Assembly: GCF_051201035.1 (NCBI RefSeq)
Contig: NZ_JBPODR010000012.1
Span: forward strand, 1 to 64,000
DNA length: 64,000 bases
Direction of reading: 5' to 3'
Source of the DNA: Thermoanaerobacterium thermosulfurigenes
GTDB taxonomy: Bacteria > Bacillota > Thermoanaerobacteria > Thermoanaerobacterales > Thermoanaerobacteraceae
The notes under the pieces were generated by a model. It worked only from the letters and a program-made list of their open reading frames with translations. It was not told the origin of the DNA and made no database searches. This document shows, one piece after another, positions 1 to 8,416 of this stretch (its first letter is position 1; every line of letters begins with the position of its first letter). A program made the translations under genes and the position numbers.

Positions 1-342
1 TTTGCATATTTTGGTGTAGATCCTTCTGTTAATGAATCTGGACATTTTAAAGGTAATGACAATAAAATGTCCAAAAGAGGTTCTAAAATTGCTAGACGTG
101 TTCTCTATGCCATTGCTTTAGCTTCTGTAAGAGTTAAAAGAAATGGTATAGCAATAAATCCTGTACTTTATGATTATTACCAGAAAAAGAAGGAATCAAA
201 ACCTAAAAAAGTAGCTCTTGGAGCTGTTATGCACAAGATTTCAGATATTGTATTTGCTGTTCTAAGGGATAATAAGCCTTTTGTATTAAAGACACCTGAT
301 GAACACAAACAACAATATCAGAACATTCATAAAGCTGCTTAA
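1..342 (+). mobile_element. IS110-family transposase, C-terminal fragment (cut by window edge)
   Basis: The reading frame is open from base 1 and ends at 342, so only the C-terminal part (about 113 residues) is in view. It contains the FxGxDPS motif and the following SKRGS-K-ARR segment that mark the C-terminal transposase domain of the IS110/IS116/IS902 family. IS110 elements usually lack terminal inverted repeats, and none is seen between 343 and 500. Whether the element is complete depends on sequence to the left. It lies just beyond the end of the PTS1 operon and is the only mobile-element trace recognised in the window. Confidence 0.85.
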
Positions 343-504
343 AGTCTTGCACTATACTTGGAAATAGCTATTAACTATATTAAGTTTTCAAAGTTCGGCT
401 CTTAATTGAGTTTGTTTGCTATACCCTTTTTTACAACGTAAAAAATTTTAAATTTCTTTTTAAAACCTATTGACTTTTACTAGCTGGTCTAATCCAAATT
501 AATA

Positions 505-1434
505 TTAAATTTTTTCTACATAAACTTTATTTTTTATATAATCTACTTCTTCTATAGTAACATATCCTGTCTTGTAATACATGGCATTTACCGTTCCACA
601 CGCAGTTTCTAGAATTGCAGAATCAATCAAGCTAAGCTCTCTTTTAATTCCTACAGTCATGCCTGCTACATATGAATCACCTGAGCCTACGGGACTTAAC
701 GCTTTTATTTTAGGTGGCCTAAGCCTAAACACTCCATCACTGCATGAAATTACGGAACCTTCACTACCTAGGGAAACCGATACAACCTCTATTCCTGTCT
801 GATTGAGATCTAATATCGCTCTTTTAATATCTTGGATGTCTTTGATCTCTCTATTTAGCAATTTCTCTAACTCTTCCTTATTTGGCTTAATCATAAAAGG
901 TTTTGCCTTAATTCCATTTGTGAGATATTCACCACTTGTATCCAAAATGAATTTGGCCCCGTTTTTTCTGGCAATGTTTATTAATTCTACGTAAATATCT
1001 TCCGGTACACCGGACGGTACACTTCCCGATGCTGTTATAATATTGCAGATTCTGGACAATTCATAAAAACTTTCTAAAAATTTTTCTATATATTCTTGAG
1101 ATATCTTAGGACCTCTTTCTAAAATTTCCGTTTGAGTATTAAATATTGGATCCAATATTGCTATGCATGTACGGGTTTCACCATCTATTTTTATAAAGTT
1201 GCAATCAACACCTATTTTTTTAAGCTCACTTTCTATGAATTCTCCCGCTTTACCACCTAAAAATCCTGTTGCTTTTACATCCTCTCCTAATGTTCTTATG
1301 ACTTTCGTAACATTTAGTCCCTTACCGCCTGCTTCGCTGTTTTCTTCCTGAGCTCTAAAAATCTTATCAATCTGAAAATTGTCAACCCTATAACTTCTGT
1401 CGACTGAGGGATTTAACGTAACTGTCAATATCAT
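505..1434 (-). CDS. PfkB-family sugar-phosphate kinase (tagatose-6-phosphate / 1-phosphofructokinase type)
   Basis: A 309-residue ribokinase-fold kinase of the LacC/FruK branch, expected to phosphorylate a ketohexose monophosphate to the 1,6-bisphosphate with ATP in the cytoplasm. The N-terminal TLNPSVD start, GGKGLN (about 36-41) and the anion-hole motif GSGDS (about 250-254, catalytic Asp253) are all present. It is the last gene of the PTS1 operon. Its ATG overlaps the stop of the aldolase gene by 4 bases (ATGA), which indicates translational coupling. Family and length fit well; the exact substrate (tagatose-6-P, tagatose-1-P or fructose-1-P) cannot be read from sequence. Confidence 0.88.
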   Translation of the reverse strand: MILTVTLNPSVDRSYRVDNFQIDKIFRAQEENSEAGGKGLNVTKVIRTLGEDVKATGFLGGKAGEFIESELKKIGVDCNFIKIDGETRTCIAILDPIFNTQTEILERGPKISQEYIEKFLESFYELSRICNIITASGSVPSGVPEDIYVELINIARKNGAKFILDTSGEYLTNGIKAKPFMIKPNKEELEKLLNREIKDIQDIKRAILDLNQTGIEVVSVSLGSEGSVISCSDGVFRLRPPKIKALSPVGSGDSYVAGMTVGIKRELSLIDSAILETACGTVNAMYYKTGYVTIEEVDYIKNKVYVEKI

Positions 1435-2285
1435 GCTTTACCACCACAGCCAAAAAGCTTTATTTTTTCTTTTACCACTTCTTCTACAATTTTCTCACCG
1501 GGTGCAAGGTATTTCCTTGGATCACTTTCGCTAGGGTTATTTTTGAATACCTCTTTTATTGCATTTGCAAAAGGAATCTTTAGTTCTGTTGCTATGTTTA
1601 ATTTGTTTATACCAAGCTCTATTGCCTTCCTTACTAAATTATCGGGCACACCTGATGCACCATGAAGTACTAACGGAATATATATCAAGCTTCTTATTTC
1701 TTTTAATCTGTCAAAGTCAAGTCTTACTTCTCCTTTGTATAGGCCATGTGCTGTCCCAATTGCTATAGCCAGTGAGTCAACTCCCGTCTCTTCTACAAAA
1801 TCTACAGCCATTTTGGGATCTGTAAATGCATTTGTGTCTTCATTTACGTACATATCGTCTTCCACACCTACTATGTTGCCAAGCTCTGCTTCTACAGAAA
1901 CGCCTGCTGCATGAGCTATTTCAACTACTTTTTTGGTAGCAGCAACATTTTGCTCGTAAGGAAGCATTGACCCATCAAACATAACCGAAGTGTAACCTGC
2001 TCTTAAGCATCTTACAACAATATCAAAAGAATTTCCGTGGTCTAAATGTAATGCTATTGGTATGTCATATTTCTCAGATGCCACTTTTGCAATTGCTGCT
2101 ATATAGTCTTCTCCTGCATGCTTAATTGTACCTGGTGTTGTCTGTAAAATTAACGGTGAATTCATCTCATACGTAGCTTTTACAACAGCTTTTAATGTTT
2201 CGAGGTTGTGTATGTTAAACGCACCTACTGCATATCCATTTAATTTTGCGTCATCCAGCATTTTCTTTGTATTGACTAATGCCAT
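1431..2285 (-). CDS. gatY: Class II tagatose-/fructose-bisphosphate aldolase (GatY/KbaY-like)
   Basis: A 284-residue zinc-dependent aldolase that cleaves a ketohexose 1,6-bisphosphate into dihydroxyacetone phosphate and glyceraldehyde 3-phosphate. Visible residues are LHLDHG (Asp82 catalytic, His83 zinc ligand), His180 in GTAHG, His208 in LHGASG and the NIATEL phosphate-binding segment. The pattern resembles E. coli GatY/KbaY (tagatose-bisphosphate aldolase) more than glycolytic Fba, judged from recall. It lies between the HAD phosphatase (4-base gap) and the PfkB kinase (4-base overlap), which supports a ketose catabolic role. Use of fructose-1,6-bisphosphate cannot be excluded. Confidence 0.88.
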   Translation of the reverse strand: MALVNTKKMLDDAKLNGYAVGAFNIHNLETLKAVVKATYEMNSPLILQTTPGTIKHAGEDYIAAIAKVASEKYDIPIALHLDHGNSFDIVVRCLRAGYTSVMFDGSMLPYEQNVAATKKVVEIAHAAGVSVEAELGNIVGVEDDMYVNEDTNAFTDPKMAVDFVEETGVDSLAIAIGTAHGLYKGEVRLDFDRLKEIRSLIYIPLVLHGASGVPDNLVRKAIELGINKLNIATELKIPFANAIKEVFKNNPSESDPRKYLAPGEKIVEEVVKEKIKLFGCGGKA

Positions 2286-2289
2286 TCAT

Positions 2290-2931
2290 CTAACCCCCTA
2301 TAATATAATCCAATAAATCTAATGGTTTATTGCATATTTTTATATTTTTATCATCGAAATTATCTCTTCGATCGACTTCTCCCCAATTAGCCAGCAAAAA
2401 ATCCACATTACAGCTTTTCGCACATCCGTAATCATAATTTGTATCACCAACATATACCGCTTCATCTGGATTTTTATTAAGCTCTTTTAATGCTTTTAAC
2501 AATTGATCAGGATATGGTTTTGGCCTTAAGCTTTCATCATATGTCACTATTAAATCAAAATGATGTAAAATTTCATTCAGCATAATGTCTTCTTTTACTT
2601 CAAAACCATATCTTGAAGTAACAATTCCTAATTTAATATTTTTATTTTTTAAGGAATTAAGAGTCTCTTCTATTTGAGGGTATATCCTCACTTCATTTAT
2701 AAATTTTCGAATTTGTTCATTCCAAACTCTAAGTGTTGCATCAATATTCTCAATGTCAAGTTTGTGTAGAGTATGCTTACCAGGAAGTCCTACAGCAAAA
2801 TTCAGTTCATTCTTGCTGTAATCTCTGTTGTAAAGTTCTTTCATAGTTATCTTTAACGCTTCAATAGTAACTTTCTCAGTGTCTACTAATGTTCCATCAA
2901 CATCAAATAATACACATTTTTTTTGATGCAT
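2290..2931 (-). CDS. HAD-superfamily phosphatase (phosphoglycolate/pyrophosphatase type)
   Basis: About 213 residues with HAD motif I FDVDGTLVDT near the N-terminus, motif II in the VTSRYG segment and motif III/IV around KPYPDQLL and YVGDTNYD. The cap and length suggest a PGP/PpaX-like small-molecule phosphatase. I chose the ATG at 2931 because GGAAGTG lies 7 bases upstream; an in-frame ATG at 2958 has no ribosome-binding site. It sits inside the PTS1 operon, so it may dephosphorylate a sugar phosphate or remove a dead-end metabolite; this is inferred from context only. Confidence 0.8.
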   Translation of the reverse strand: MHQKKCVLFDVDGTLVDTEKVTIEALKITMKELYNRDYSKNELNFAVGLPGKHTLHKLDIENIDATLRVWNEQIRKFINEVRIYPQIEETLNSLKNKNIKLGIVTSRYGFEVKEDIMLNEILHHFDLIVTYDESLRPKPYPDQLLKALKELNKNPDEAVYVGDTNYDYGCAKSCNVDFLLANWGEVDRRDNFDDKNIKICNKPLDLLDYIIGG

Positions 2932-3061
2932 GTAATCACTTCCAATCAAAATCATCAAATTTATATATTAAAATATGACTATAAATCATTTTATTTAGCA
3001 TCTTTTACGTATCCAAATAAAAATTTACTGGAAATTTTACAAAATTTAATGAAGTTATTTA

Positions 3062-3097
3062 GGAGCAGAGGTTCTAAAATATCTATTGCCCTGCTCC
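3062..3097 (-). other. Intercistronic inverted repeat between EIIA and HAD genes
   Basis: GGAGCAG at 3062-3068 pairs with CTGCTCC at 3091-3097 across a 22-base loop, in the 186-base gap of the PTS1 operon. There is no clear U-tract, so it may be an mRNA processing or stability element separating the PTS genes from the catabolic genes rather than a terminator. Confidence 0.3.
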
Positions 3098-3117
3098 CAT
3101 TCCTAAACATTCCTAAA

Positions 3118-3555
3118 TCAAATTCCATCTTCTATTTCTTGAACATTTTTCACTTGACTTACTGCAATTTTTTTAAATCGAATTGTTGAATTTTTACTAG
3201 CATTAACAATAAATTCAGCTAGTTCATCTAAACTCAATGTGTCATTTTGAAATATCGCTTCTAACAACGAGCTTAAATTGCATCCTGCTACCAATTCCAT
3301 ATTGTCATTAAAATTAGCAATGCTGGCAACCACTTTAAATGGAGTTCCTCCTGCGATATCGCAAACAAATAATATTGGCTGATCAATAATCTCATCTATC
3401 ACATTGTGTATCTTTTCTTTTAAAGTTATATCAGAATCATTTTCTGTAAAATCTATAGCAAATAAATGACTATTTATACCAGCTATCAAATCTATCGAAC
3501 TTTTCATGCCTGTTGCATAATTTCCATGCCCAATTAATATGATATTTTTCTTCAT
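3118..3555 (-). CDS. Mannose-family PTS component EIIA (PTS1)
   Basis: About 145 residues of the EIIA-Man fold. The phosphoryl-accepting His10 lies in the LIGHGNYATG segment, and the DIAGGTPF motif typical of the family is present. It accepts phosphate from HPr and passes it to EIIB in the cytoplasm. Start chosen at ATG 3555, 9 bases after GGAG; a TTG 15 bases further upstream is less likely. One base separates it from the end of the EIID gene. It resembles AgaF-type proteins. It is the fourth gene of the PTS1 operon. Confidence 0.9.
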   Translation of the reverse strand: MKKNIILIGHGNYATGMKSSIDLIAGINSHLFAIDFTENDSDITLKEKIHNVIDEIIDQPILFVCDIAGGTPFKVVASIANFNDNMELVAGCNLSSLLEAIFQNDTLSLDELAEFIVNASKNSTIRFKKIAVSQVKNVQEIEDGI

Positions 3556-3556
3556 A

Positions 3557-4357
3557 TTATAAAACTCCAATAAATGATAGTAAGATAGCTAGTATAAATG
3601 TCGTTAAAATAAGTATTACCGGACTTACATTTTTCTTTTTTAGAAGATAAAATATCAACAGCGTATACCCTAATGGCAATATATTAGGAAAAATTTTGTC
3701 AAAAAAATCTGTCTGTAAAGATACAGCATGTTTAGCATTTATAGCAATCTTACTTACAACATTTATGTGAACATAAGATGCTATTAAACCTCCGATGACA
3801 GTTATGCCTAATATTGATGCAGCTTTAGAAATAATTTGTGAATTAGTCTTAATTAAATCAATCGCTTTTGTGCCTAAATTATAGCCTAAATGTGTCCATA
3901 CTATCCTAAGTAAAAATATTGTCAAATATACAGAGAAAAACAATATTGGGCCTAATGCATTTCCCTGCATAGCAAATGAAGAACAAATACCAGCAACTAT
4001 CGGCAAAATTGTAAACCAAAATATTGCATCTCCAATTCCAGCCAGTGGTCCAAATAAAGCGACTTTCAAACCCTTAATGATAGCTCTATCTTCATGATTT
4101 TCCTCCAAAGATAAAAGCAATCCCATTAAAAATCCTACAAAATTTGGATGTGTGTTTATAAATTCCAAATCGTCCGTCATTGCTTCTGATAGACCTTTTT
4201 TATCGTTCTTGTAAATCTTCTTCAAAAAAGGCAATTGTGCAACTGTAAATCCGCCAGCTTGCATTCTTTCATAGTTAAAGCTAGCTTGCAGAAAAGAAGA
4301 TAAAAGTCCCAGTTTAGTTATGTCTTTCTTAGTCAATACTTTTTTAGATTCCTTCAT
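3557..4357 (-). CDS. Mannose-family PTS component EIID (PTS1)
   Basis: An integral membrane EIID subunit of about 266 residues. It shows the conserved ASFNYERMQ region, the FGPLAGIGDAIFW motif and hydrophobic segments in the C-terminal half. EIID forms the membrane channel with EIIC. The ATG at 4357 follows GGAG at suitable spacing, and the gene overlaps the end of the EIIC gene by 14 bases. An alternative start at 4372 adds five residues. Confidence 0.92.
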   Translation of the reverse strand: MKESKKVLTKKDITKLGLLSSFLQASFNYERMQAGGFTVAQLPFLKKIYKNDKKGLSEAMTDDLEFINTHPNFVGFLMGLLLSLEENHEDRAIIKGLKVALFGPLAGIGDAIFWFTILPIVAGICSSFAMQGNALGPILFFSVYLTIFLLRIVWTHLGYNLGTKAIDLIKTNSQIISKAASILGITVIGGLIASYVHINVVSKIAINAKHAVSLQTDFFDKIFPNILPLGYTLLIFYLLKKKNVSPVILILTTFILAILLSFIGVL

Positions 4358-5138
4358 TATAATCATCTCCATTCATTGCCATCATTTCATTTTTGACTAA
4401 TTTATTCTTTGAATTAAAATATTCATATATTGCTAAAGCTGCACCAATTACAGCCACTGGAAGCAAATTTGAAAAAGGTATGAAAGATGCTATAAAAAAT
4501 CCTATAATGAAATATGGTACATATTGACCTTTCATCATAACTTTTAGAAGCATTCCAAATCCAACAGCCGGCAATATGCCACCCGCTATTTCAAAACCAT
4601 GTCCTAACCATACAGGCATAGATTTAACTAGTATTTTCATCAAATCCTGAGCGACATAAACACTTAAAAATACGACTACCCCATAACTGATTGCAACAAT
4701 TGCCGTTGTCAAAATATTTAATTTAACAAGACCACTGGTATTTGCTTCTTCAGCATATTTATCAGCTTTTGGCATAAAGAATGAAAAGCTCGAATAATAA
4801 AATAATATTATATACTGCATTAAAAAGCTAAACGGTAATGCTAATCCAATCGCTGTTTTTGGATCAGTTCCTGTAGTATACGCAATGACAGTTGTCATTA
4901 TTCCTGCTAAAATAGGATTAGGTGGTTGTGTTCCACCCGCAGGAGTTAATCCAGCAAAGGCTAATTCAGTAAGACCACCTGCAATTAATCCTGTCTGTGG
5001 ATCGCCAAGTATTAATCCTGTCAGTGTTCCTACTATAATTGGCCTAAACAAAAATAATGCTTCCAGCCAAAAATCGATACCAACTATAATTGCTAAGATT
5101 GCCAGCAGTAAACCTTGTACTAATGTAATACTATGCAT
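4344..5138 (-). CDS. Mannose-family PTS component EIIC (PTS1, AgaC/AgaW-like)
   Basis: A 264-residue polytopic membrane protein of the EII-Sor/Man IIC family, with the signature GLTELAFAGLTPAGGTQPPNP region and about seven hydrophobic segments. It carries the sugar-binding part of the permease. A strong GAGGAGGTAATG ribosome-binding site precedes the ATG. The motif style and the matching IIB suggest the AgaVWE (N-acetylgalactosamine) or sorbose subgroup, but no deacetylase or aminosugar isomerase gene is in this operon, so the transported sugar remains open. Confidence 0.92.
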   Translation of the reverse strand: MHSITLVQGLLLAILAIIVGIDFWLEALFLFRPIIVGTLTGLILGDPQTGLIAGGLTELAFAGLTPAGGTQPPNPILAGIMTTVIAYTTGTDPKTAIGLALPFSFLMQYIILFYYSSFSFFMPKADKYAEEANTSGLVKLNILTTAIVAISYGVVVFLSVYVAQDLMKILVKSMPVWLGHGFEIAGGILPAVGFGMLLKVMMKGQYVPYFIIGFFIASFIPFSNLLPVAVIGAALAIYEYFNSKNKLVKNEMMAMNGDDYNEGI

Positions 5139-5152
5139 AAATCATTACCTCC

Positions 5153-5626
5153 TCAATCAATATATTCTTTTCTGTCACTAGGAACATCCTGTATATAAAG
5201 ATTTACTCCCTTTTTCTTAATATAATGTAATTCATCCAGGTCTTTATCATCTACATAAACTTTTTTGCTGATTTGGCGTTTGCCTTGTGAAAAATGCATA
5301 TTACCTACATTTACCTCTTTTATTGGTACACCACCGTCAATTAATTTTCTGACTATTTCAGGTGTTTTACAAACAATAAATATCTTTTGAGTTGGTGCTG
5401 CTTTATGGATTATATTTATTGTTTGATCCACTGAAAAAAATCTAATTCCAACACCTGACGCTTGAGCAGTAACAGCCATTAATTCTTGTTGAAGTGGATC
5501 TTTTGCGACTTCATCATCAACAACAACAATCAAATTTGCACCTAAAGATGTAGTCCATGTAACACCTACTTGACCATGAACCAGCCTATTGTCTATACGT
5601 ACTAATAAAATATTTGGTACTGGCAT
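5153..5626 (-). CDS. Mannose-family PTS component EIIB (PTS1)
   Basis: A 157-residue EIIB-Man/Sor domain with phosphorylated His17 in NRLVHGQVGVTW. The central VVDDEVAKDP and VNVGNMHFSQGK segments resemble AgaB/AgaV. First gene of the PTS1 operon. The start is the ATG at 5626, preceded by AGGGGGG at 5-8 bases; upstream in-frame codons run into the sigma-54 promoter and are not used. A sigma-54 promoter lies 40 bases before the start codon. Confidence 0.92.
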   Translation of the reverse strand: MPVPNILLVRIDNRLVHGQVGVTWTTSLGANLIVVVDDEVAKDPLQQELMAVTAQASGVGIRFFSVDQTINIIHKAAPTQKIFIVCKTPEIVRKLIDGGVPIKEVNVGNMHFSQGKRQISKKVYVDDKDLDELHYIKKKGVNLYIQDVPSDRKEYID

Positions 5627-5665
5627 CTCTACCCCCCTCTCTTTCAAAGATTTAACTTTATATAG

Positions 5666-5682
5666 TGCAAAAAGCATGCCAA
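5666..5682 (-). promoter_or_regulatory. Sigma-54 (-24/-12) promoter of PTS1 operon
   Basis: Read on the minus strand the 17 bases are TTGGCATGCTTTTTGCA. They match the consensus YTGGCACGRNNNTTGCW with GG and GC exactly 10 bases apart. The predicted transcription start is about 5655, 29 bases before the EIIB start codon. LevR-type activators work with sigma-54, and both rpoN and two such activators are encoded in this window. Confidence 0.85.
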
Positions 5683-5711
5683 GCAGTGTAAAACTGCTAG
5701 ACATGCTTTTT
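5669..5711 (-). terminator. Probable terminator of the PTS2 operon, overlapping the PTS1 promoter
   Basis: A long inverted repeat: outer arms AAAAAGCATG (5669-5678) and CATGCTTTTT (5702-5711), inner arms AGCAG and CTGCT, loop of 7. On the minus strand it ends in a run of five T. It lies 105 bases after the stop of the PTS2 IIC-IID gene, where a terminator is expected. Its 3' arm contains the -24/-12 bases of the PTS1 promoter. Confidence 0.6.
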
Positions 5712-5755
5712 CATCGTTCTTTACAGTAAATAATCTTAATTTTATAAATAACTTG

Positions 5756-5808
5756 TTACACTATATTTCCTAAATCGGTCATTACGTAAACTGTCAATTA
5801 CACTATAT
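5756..5808 (-). promoter_or_regulatory. Candidate upstream activating sequence of PTS1 (paired direct repeats)
   Basis: The 11-mer TTACACTATAT occurs at 5756-5766 and again at 5798-5808, 42 bases apart (four helical turns). An inverted near-copy, TATAGTGCAA, lies at 5661-5670 next to the -12 element. The repeats lie 74 and 116 bases upstream of the -24 box, a normal position for enhancer-binding activators. Assignment to LevR1 is inferred. Confidence 0.55.
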
Positions 5809-5816
5809 CTATAAAT

Positions 5817-7472
5817 CTACGAAGCTAACCCTAAAAAGCCTAAATTATAACCTATAATCCCTAAAATCATAAGTCCAATAATACAAAATATTGCAGGAAC
5901 TTTTCTTTTAAGAAGCCAATATATTAAAAAAGTTAATATAAGTGGTAATAAATTAGGCATTATAGTATCTAACTGTTGTTGTGCCGTAACAACAAACATT
6001 TTGCCCTCAGTTGAATAGGAATATAATTTGATTGGTATATTGATTATCGTCCATTTAGCTACCAATCCACCCATTACAACATAAGCTAAAACAGCAACTG
6101 TCTTCATTATTTTAGGCAATATTTCTTTCATAGACGCAATCATATTTATACCTTTATAATAAGGAATCATTAATCCATAATATCGCATAACTAATCGCAC
6201 CGAGTTTATAACTACAAAAAATATTAAAGGTCCTAATAAACTTCCACTGAGACCTATTCCTGCACCTATGGCTGCAATCATCGGTCTAAATATTCCCCAG
6301 AATATTGGATCTCCTAAACCCGCTAACGGTCCCATTAAAGCTATTTTTATTCCTGTAATAGCTTCATCATTAATTTTTTCTTCGTTCGCTAAAGCTTCTT
6401 CCATTGCAGCATTTAATCCTAAAATTATCGGCACGGTAAATTGATGGGTGTTAAAATATTCCATATGCCTCTTTAAAGCCTCTGATAATTTTTCTTTTGT
6501 TTTATATAATTTTTTCAATACAGGAATTATACTGTAGCAATAACATAAATTTTGCATTCTTTCATAATTCCATGATATTTGATAGAATTGCATTCTCCAG
6601 AATATCTTTAAAAGATCTTTATGCCCTATCTTTAATGATTCATCTTTAATAATTGCTTCATCATTTTTTTCATTATCAATATCATCAGCTATATTATTTA
6701 TAATTCTACTTCTTTTATTTCTATGTGCGTTTTTATTTTCATCTTTTATGAAATAAAAATAAAAAATTGCTGCAAAACTAGCTCCCATAATTGCTAATCC
6801 AACTAAAGTCATTTTAGTAAAAGTCATAGTCAAAAATCCAATAAAGAAAAATGGCAGTAATTCATTAGCATTTAATAATTCCATAATCATAGCATAACCA
6901 ACTACAACTAAAAAACCAGAAGAAACTTGCAAGCCAATTGTAATTGATTTTGGTAGATTATCTAATAAAGCCCTTACATTAGACGCATTAGCAAAATAAG
7001 CTACCATTAAAGACGGTATCGAGACTCTTAATGCACTAGGTATCGCAGTCAAAAAATGCATTGCAGTTACACCTTTTGTACTACCTTTTTCCGCATATTT
7101 ATCTGCTAAATGCATTATAAATACGTCAATTGTACTTTTTTGAGCAATTTGTAACACTTGTCCAGCAACCGCAACTGGAACAGCTATACTTATAGCCACG
7201 CCAATATTTTGTTTTCCTATAATAGCCATTACAGCAGCTATAGTGCCTGCAATAGCAGGATCAGGTGGAACAGATGCACCAATTGTCATCCACCCTAACG
7301 CTATCAACTCCATAGAAGCCCCAACTATAATTCCTGTTTTTAGATCACCAAGAGCTAAACCCACTAAAGTAGATGAAATCAAAGGTCTATGTGTTTGAAA
7401 TTCTTCTGCTGCAGCTCCTATTCCCGAAATTGACGTGACAATAAATAACAATATAAATTTTGTTATTGTCAA
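5817..7472 (-). CDS. Fused mannose-family PTS component EIICD (PTS2)
   Basis: A 551-residue natural fusion. Residues about 1-245 are a mannose-family EIIC with the GWMTIGASVPPDPA motif. A charged, low-complexity linker spans about 245-285. Residues about 286-551 are an EIID with SWNYERMQ and MGPLAGLGDPIFWG. The start is a TTG at 7472, 8 bases after GGAGG; the upstream EIIB stop lies inside that leader, so the two are translationally coupled. EIIC and EIID are normally separate proteins, as in PTS1 and PTS3 here. No frameshift or assembly artefact is evident because the linker is continuous and in frame. Confidence 0.9.
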   Translation of the reverse strand: MTITKFILLFIVTSISGIGAAAEEFQTHRPLISSTLVGLALGDLKTGIIVGASMELIALGWMTIGASVPPDPAIAGTIAAVMAIIGKQNIGVAISIAVPVAVAGQVLQIAQKSTIDVFIMHLADKYAEKGSTKGVTAMHFLTAIPSALRVSIPSLMVAYFANASNVRALLDNLPKSITIGLQVSSGFLVVVGYAMIMELLNANELLPFFFIGFLTMTFTKMTLVGLAIMGASFAAIFYFYFIKDENKNAHRNKRSRIINNIADDIDNEKNDEAIIKDESLKIGHKDLLKIFWRMQFYQISWNYERMQNLCYCYSIIPVLKKLYKTKEKLSEALKRHMEYFNTHQFTVPIILGLNAAMEEALANEEKINDEAITGIKIALMGPLAGLGDPIFWGIFRPMIAAIGAGIGLSGSLLGPLIFFVVINSVRLVMRYYGLMIPYYKGINMIASMKEILPKIMKTVAVLAYVVMGGLVAKWTIINIPIKLYSYSTEGKMFVVTAQQQLDTIMPNLLPLILTFLIYWLLKRKVPAIFCIIGLMILGIIGYNLGFLGLAS

Positions 7473-7475
7473 TCG

Positions 7476-7958
7476 TCATTCCTCCTTAGATTGTATTAAT
7501 GTCAATATATTAATACTTCTATCATTTGGAAGCATCCTTACATCTAAAGAAACATTTTTTTTAGCTATTTCTTTTAAAACATCAATTTCATTCTCATTTA
7601 AATACACAGCGGTAGTTATACGTTTTTTACCATTTTTATATGGCAGCCCGCCAATATTAATTCTATTTATTTTCCCTCCTTTGTCCAAAAATTCTAATAT
7701 TTCAAAAGGATTACTAAATATAATCATCAAGTTCTCATATTTGCTTTCTTCTTCATATATTTTGATAGCACTATCAACATCACAAAACAGCACTTCTATG
7801 TCTTCAGGAACTGCCATCTCGATGAAAGTTTTGCGTATTTCATCTTTTACTACATTTTTGTCAACTACAATTATTTCAGTTATAGCTTCACTTGAACACC
7901 AATTATTTACTACCTGTCCATGCACTAATCTCTCATCAAGGCGAACCACTTTCAACAT
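7476..7958 (-). CDS. Mannose-family PTS component EIIB (PTS2)
   Basis: A 160-residue EIIB domain with the active-site His13 in DERLVHGQVVNNW and a conserved INIGGLPYKNGKK region. The ATG at 7958 has a strong TAGGAGG site 9 bases upstream. It lies 13 bases after the end of the EIIA gene and directly before the EIICD gene. It passes phosphate from EIIA2 to the incoming sugar. Confidence 0.92.
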   Translation of the reverse strand: MLKVVRLDERLVHGQVVNNWCSSEAITEIIVVDKNVVKDEIRKTFIEMAVPEDIEVLFCDVDSAIKIYEEESKYENLMIIFSNPFEILEFLDKGGKINRINIGGLPYKNGKKRITTAVYLNENEIDVLKEIAKKNVSLDVRMLPNDRSINILTLIQSKEE

Positions 7959-7971
7959 CTTGTTATTCCTC

Positions 7972-8382
7972 CTAATCGCAAAGCTTGTTAAGTCTCTCAG
8001 ATAATTTCTCATGAACATCCACTATTCCATTTTTGCCCGCATTTTTAGCAATATCTGATACAACTGATAATCTTTCATTTCTCTTTGACAAAATTTCCAA
8101 AATCATAGGCATATTGAAACCTGTTATGACATTAACTTTGTCATCTATCTCCAATGAACTTACATTATACGGACTGCCTCCTATTATGTCAGCAAATATT
8201 AATATTTCTTCGGTTTGTAATCTTTTTTTTGCTAAATTTATCTTTTTTTTAAGATCATCTATACTTTCTCCAATCGTGAAATTAATCGCTTCAACTTTTT
8301 CTTGCTCACCATATATCATTTTTAGTGATTCATATAATGCTTCAGCATACGGCCCATGTGATACCAAAATTATTCCAACCAT
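7972..8382 (-). CDS. Mannose-family PTS component EIIA (PTS2)
   Basis: A 136-residue EIIA-Man domain with phosphoryl-accepting His9 in ILVSHGPYAEA and the DIIGGSPYN motif. First gene of the PTS2 operon (EIIA-EIIB-EIICD). Its start codon lies about 35 bases downstream of a sigma-54 promoter. No catabolic enzyme accompanies this operon, so the sugar is unknown. Confidence 0.92.
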   Translation of the reverse strand: MVGIILVSHGPYAEALYESLKMIYGEQEKVEAINFTIGESIDDLKKKINLAKKRLQTEEILIFADIIGGSPYNVSSLEIDDKVNVITGFNMPMILEILSKRNERLSVVSDIAKNAGKNGIVDVHEKLSERLNKLCD

Positions 8383-8416
8383 TTTTTAATTTTTTACCTC
8401 CTCTTAGACAATAAAT

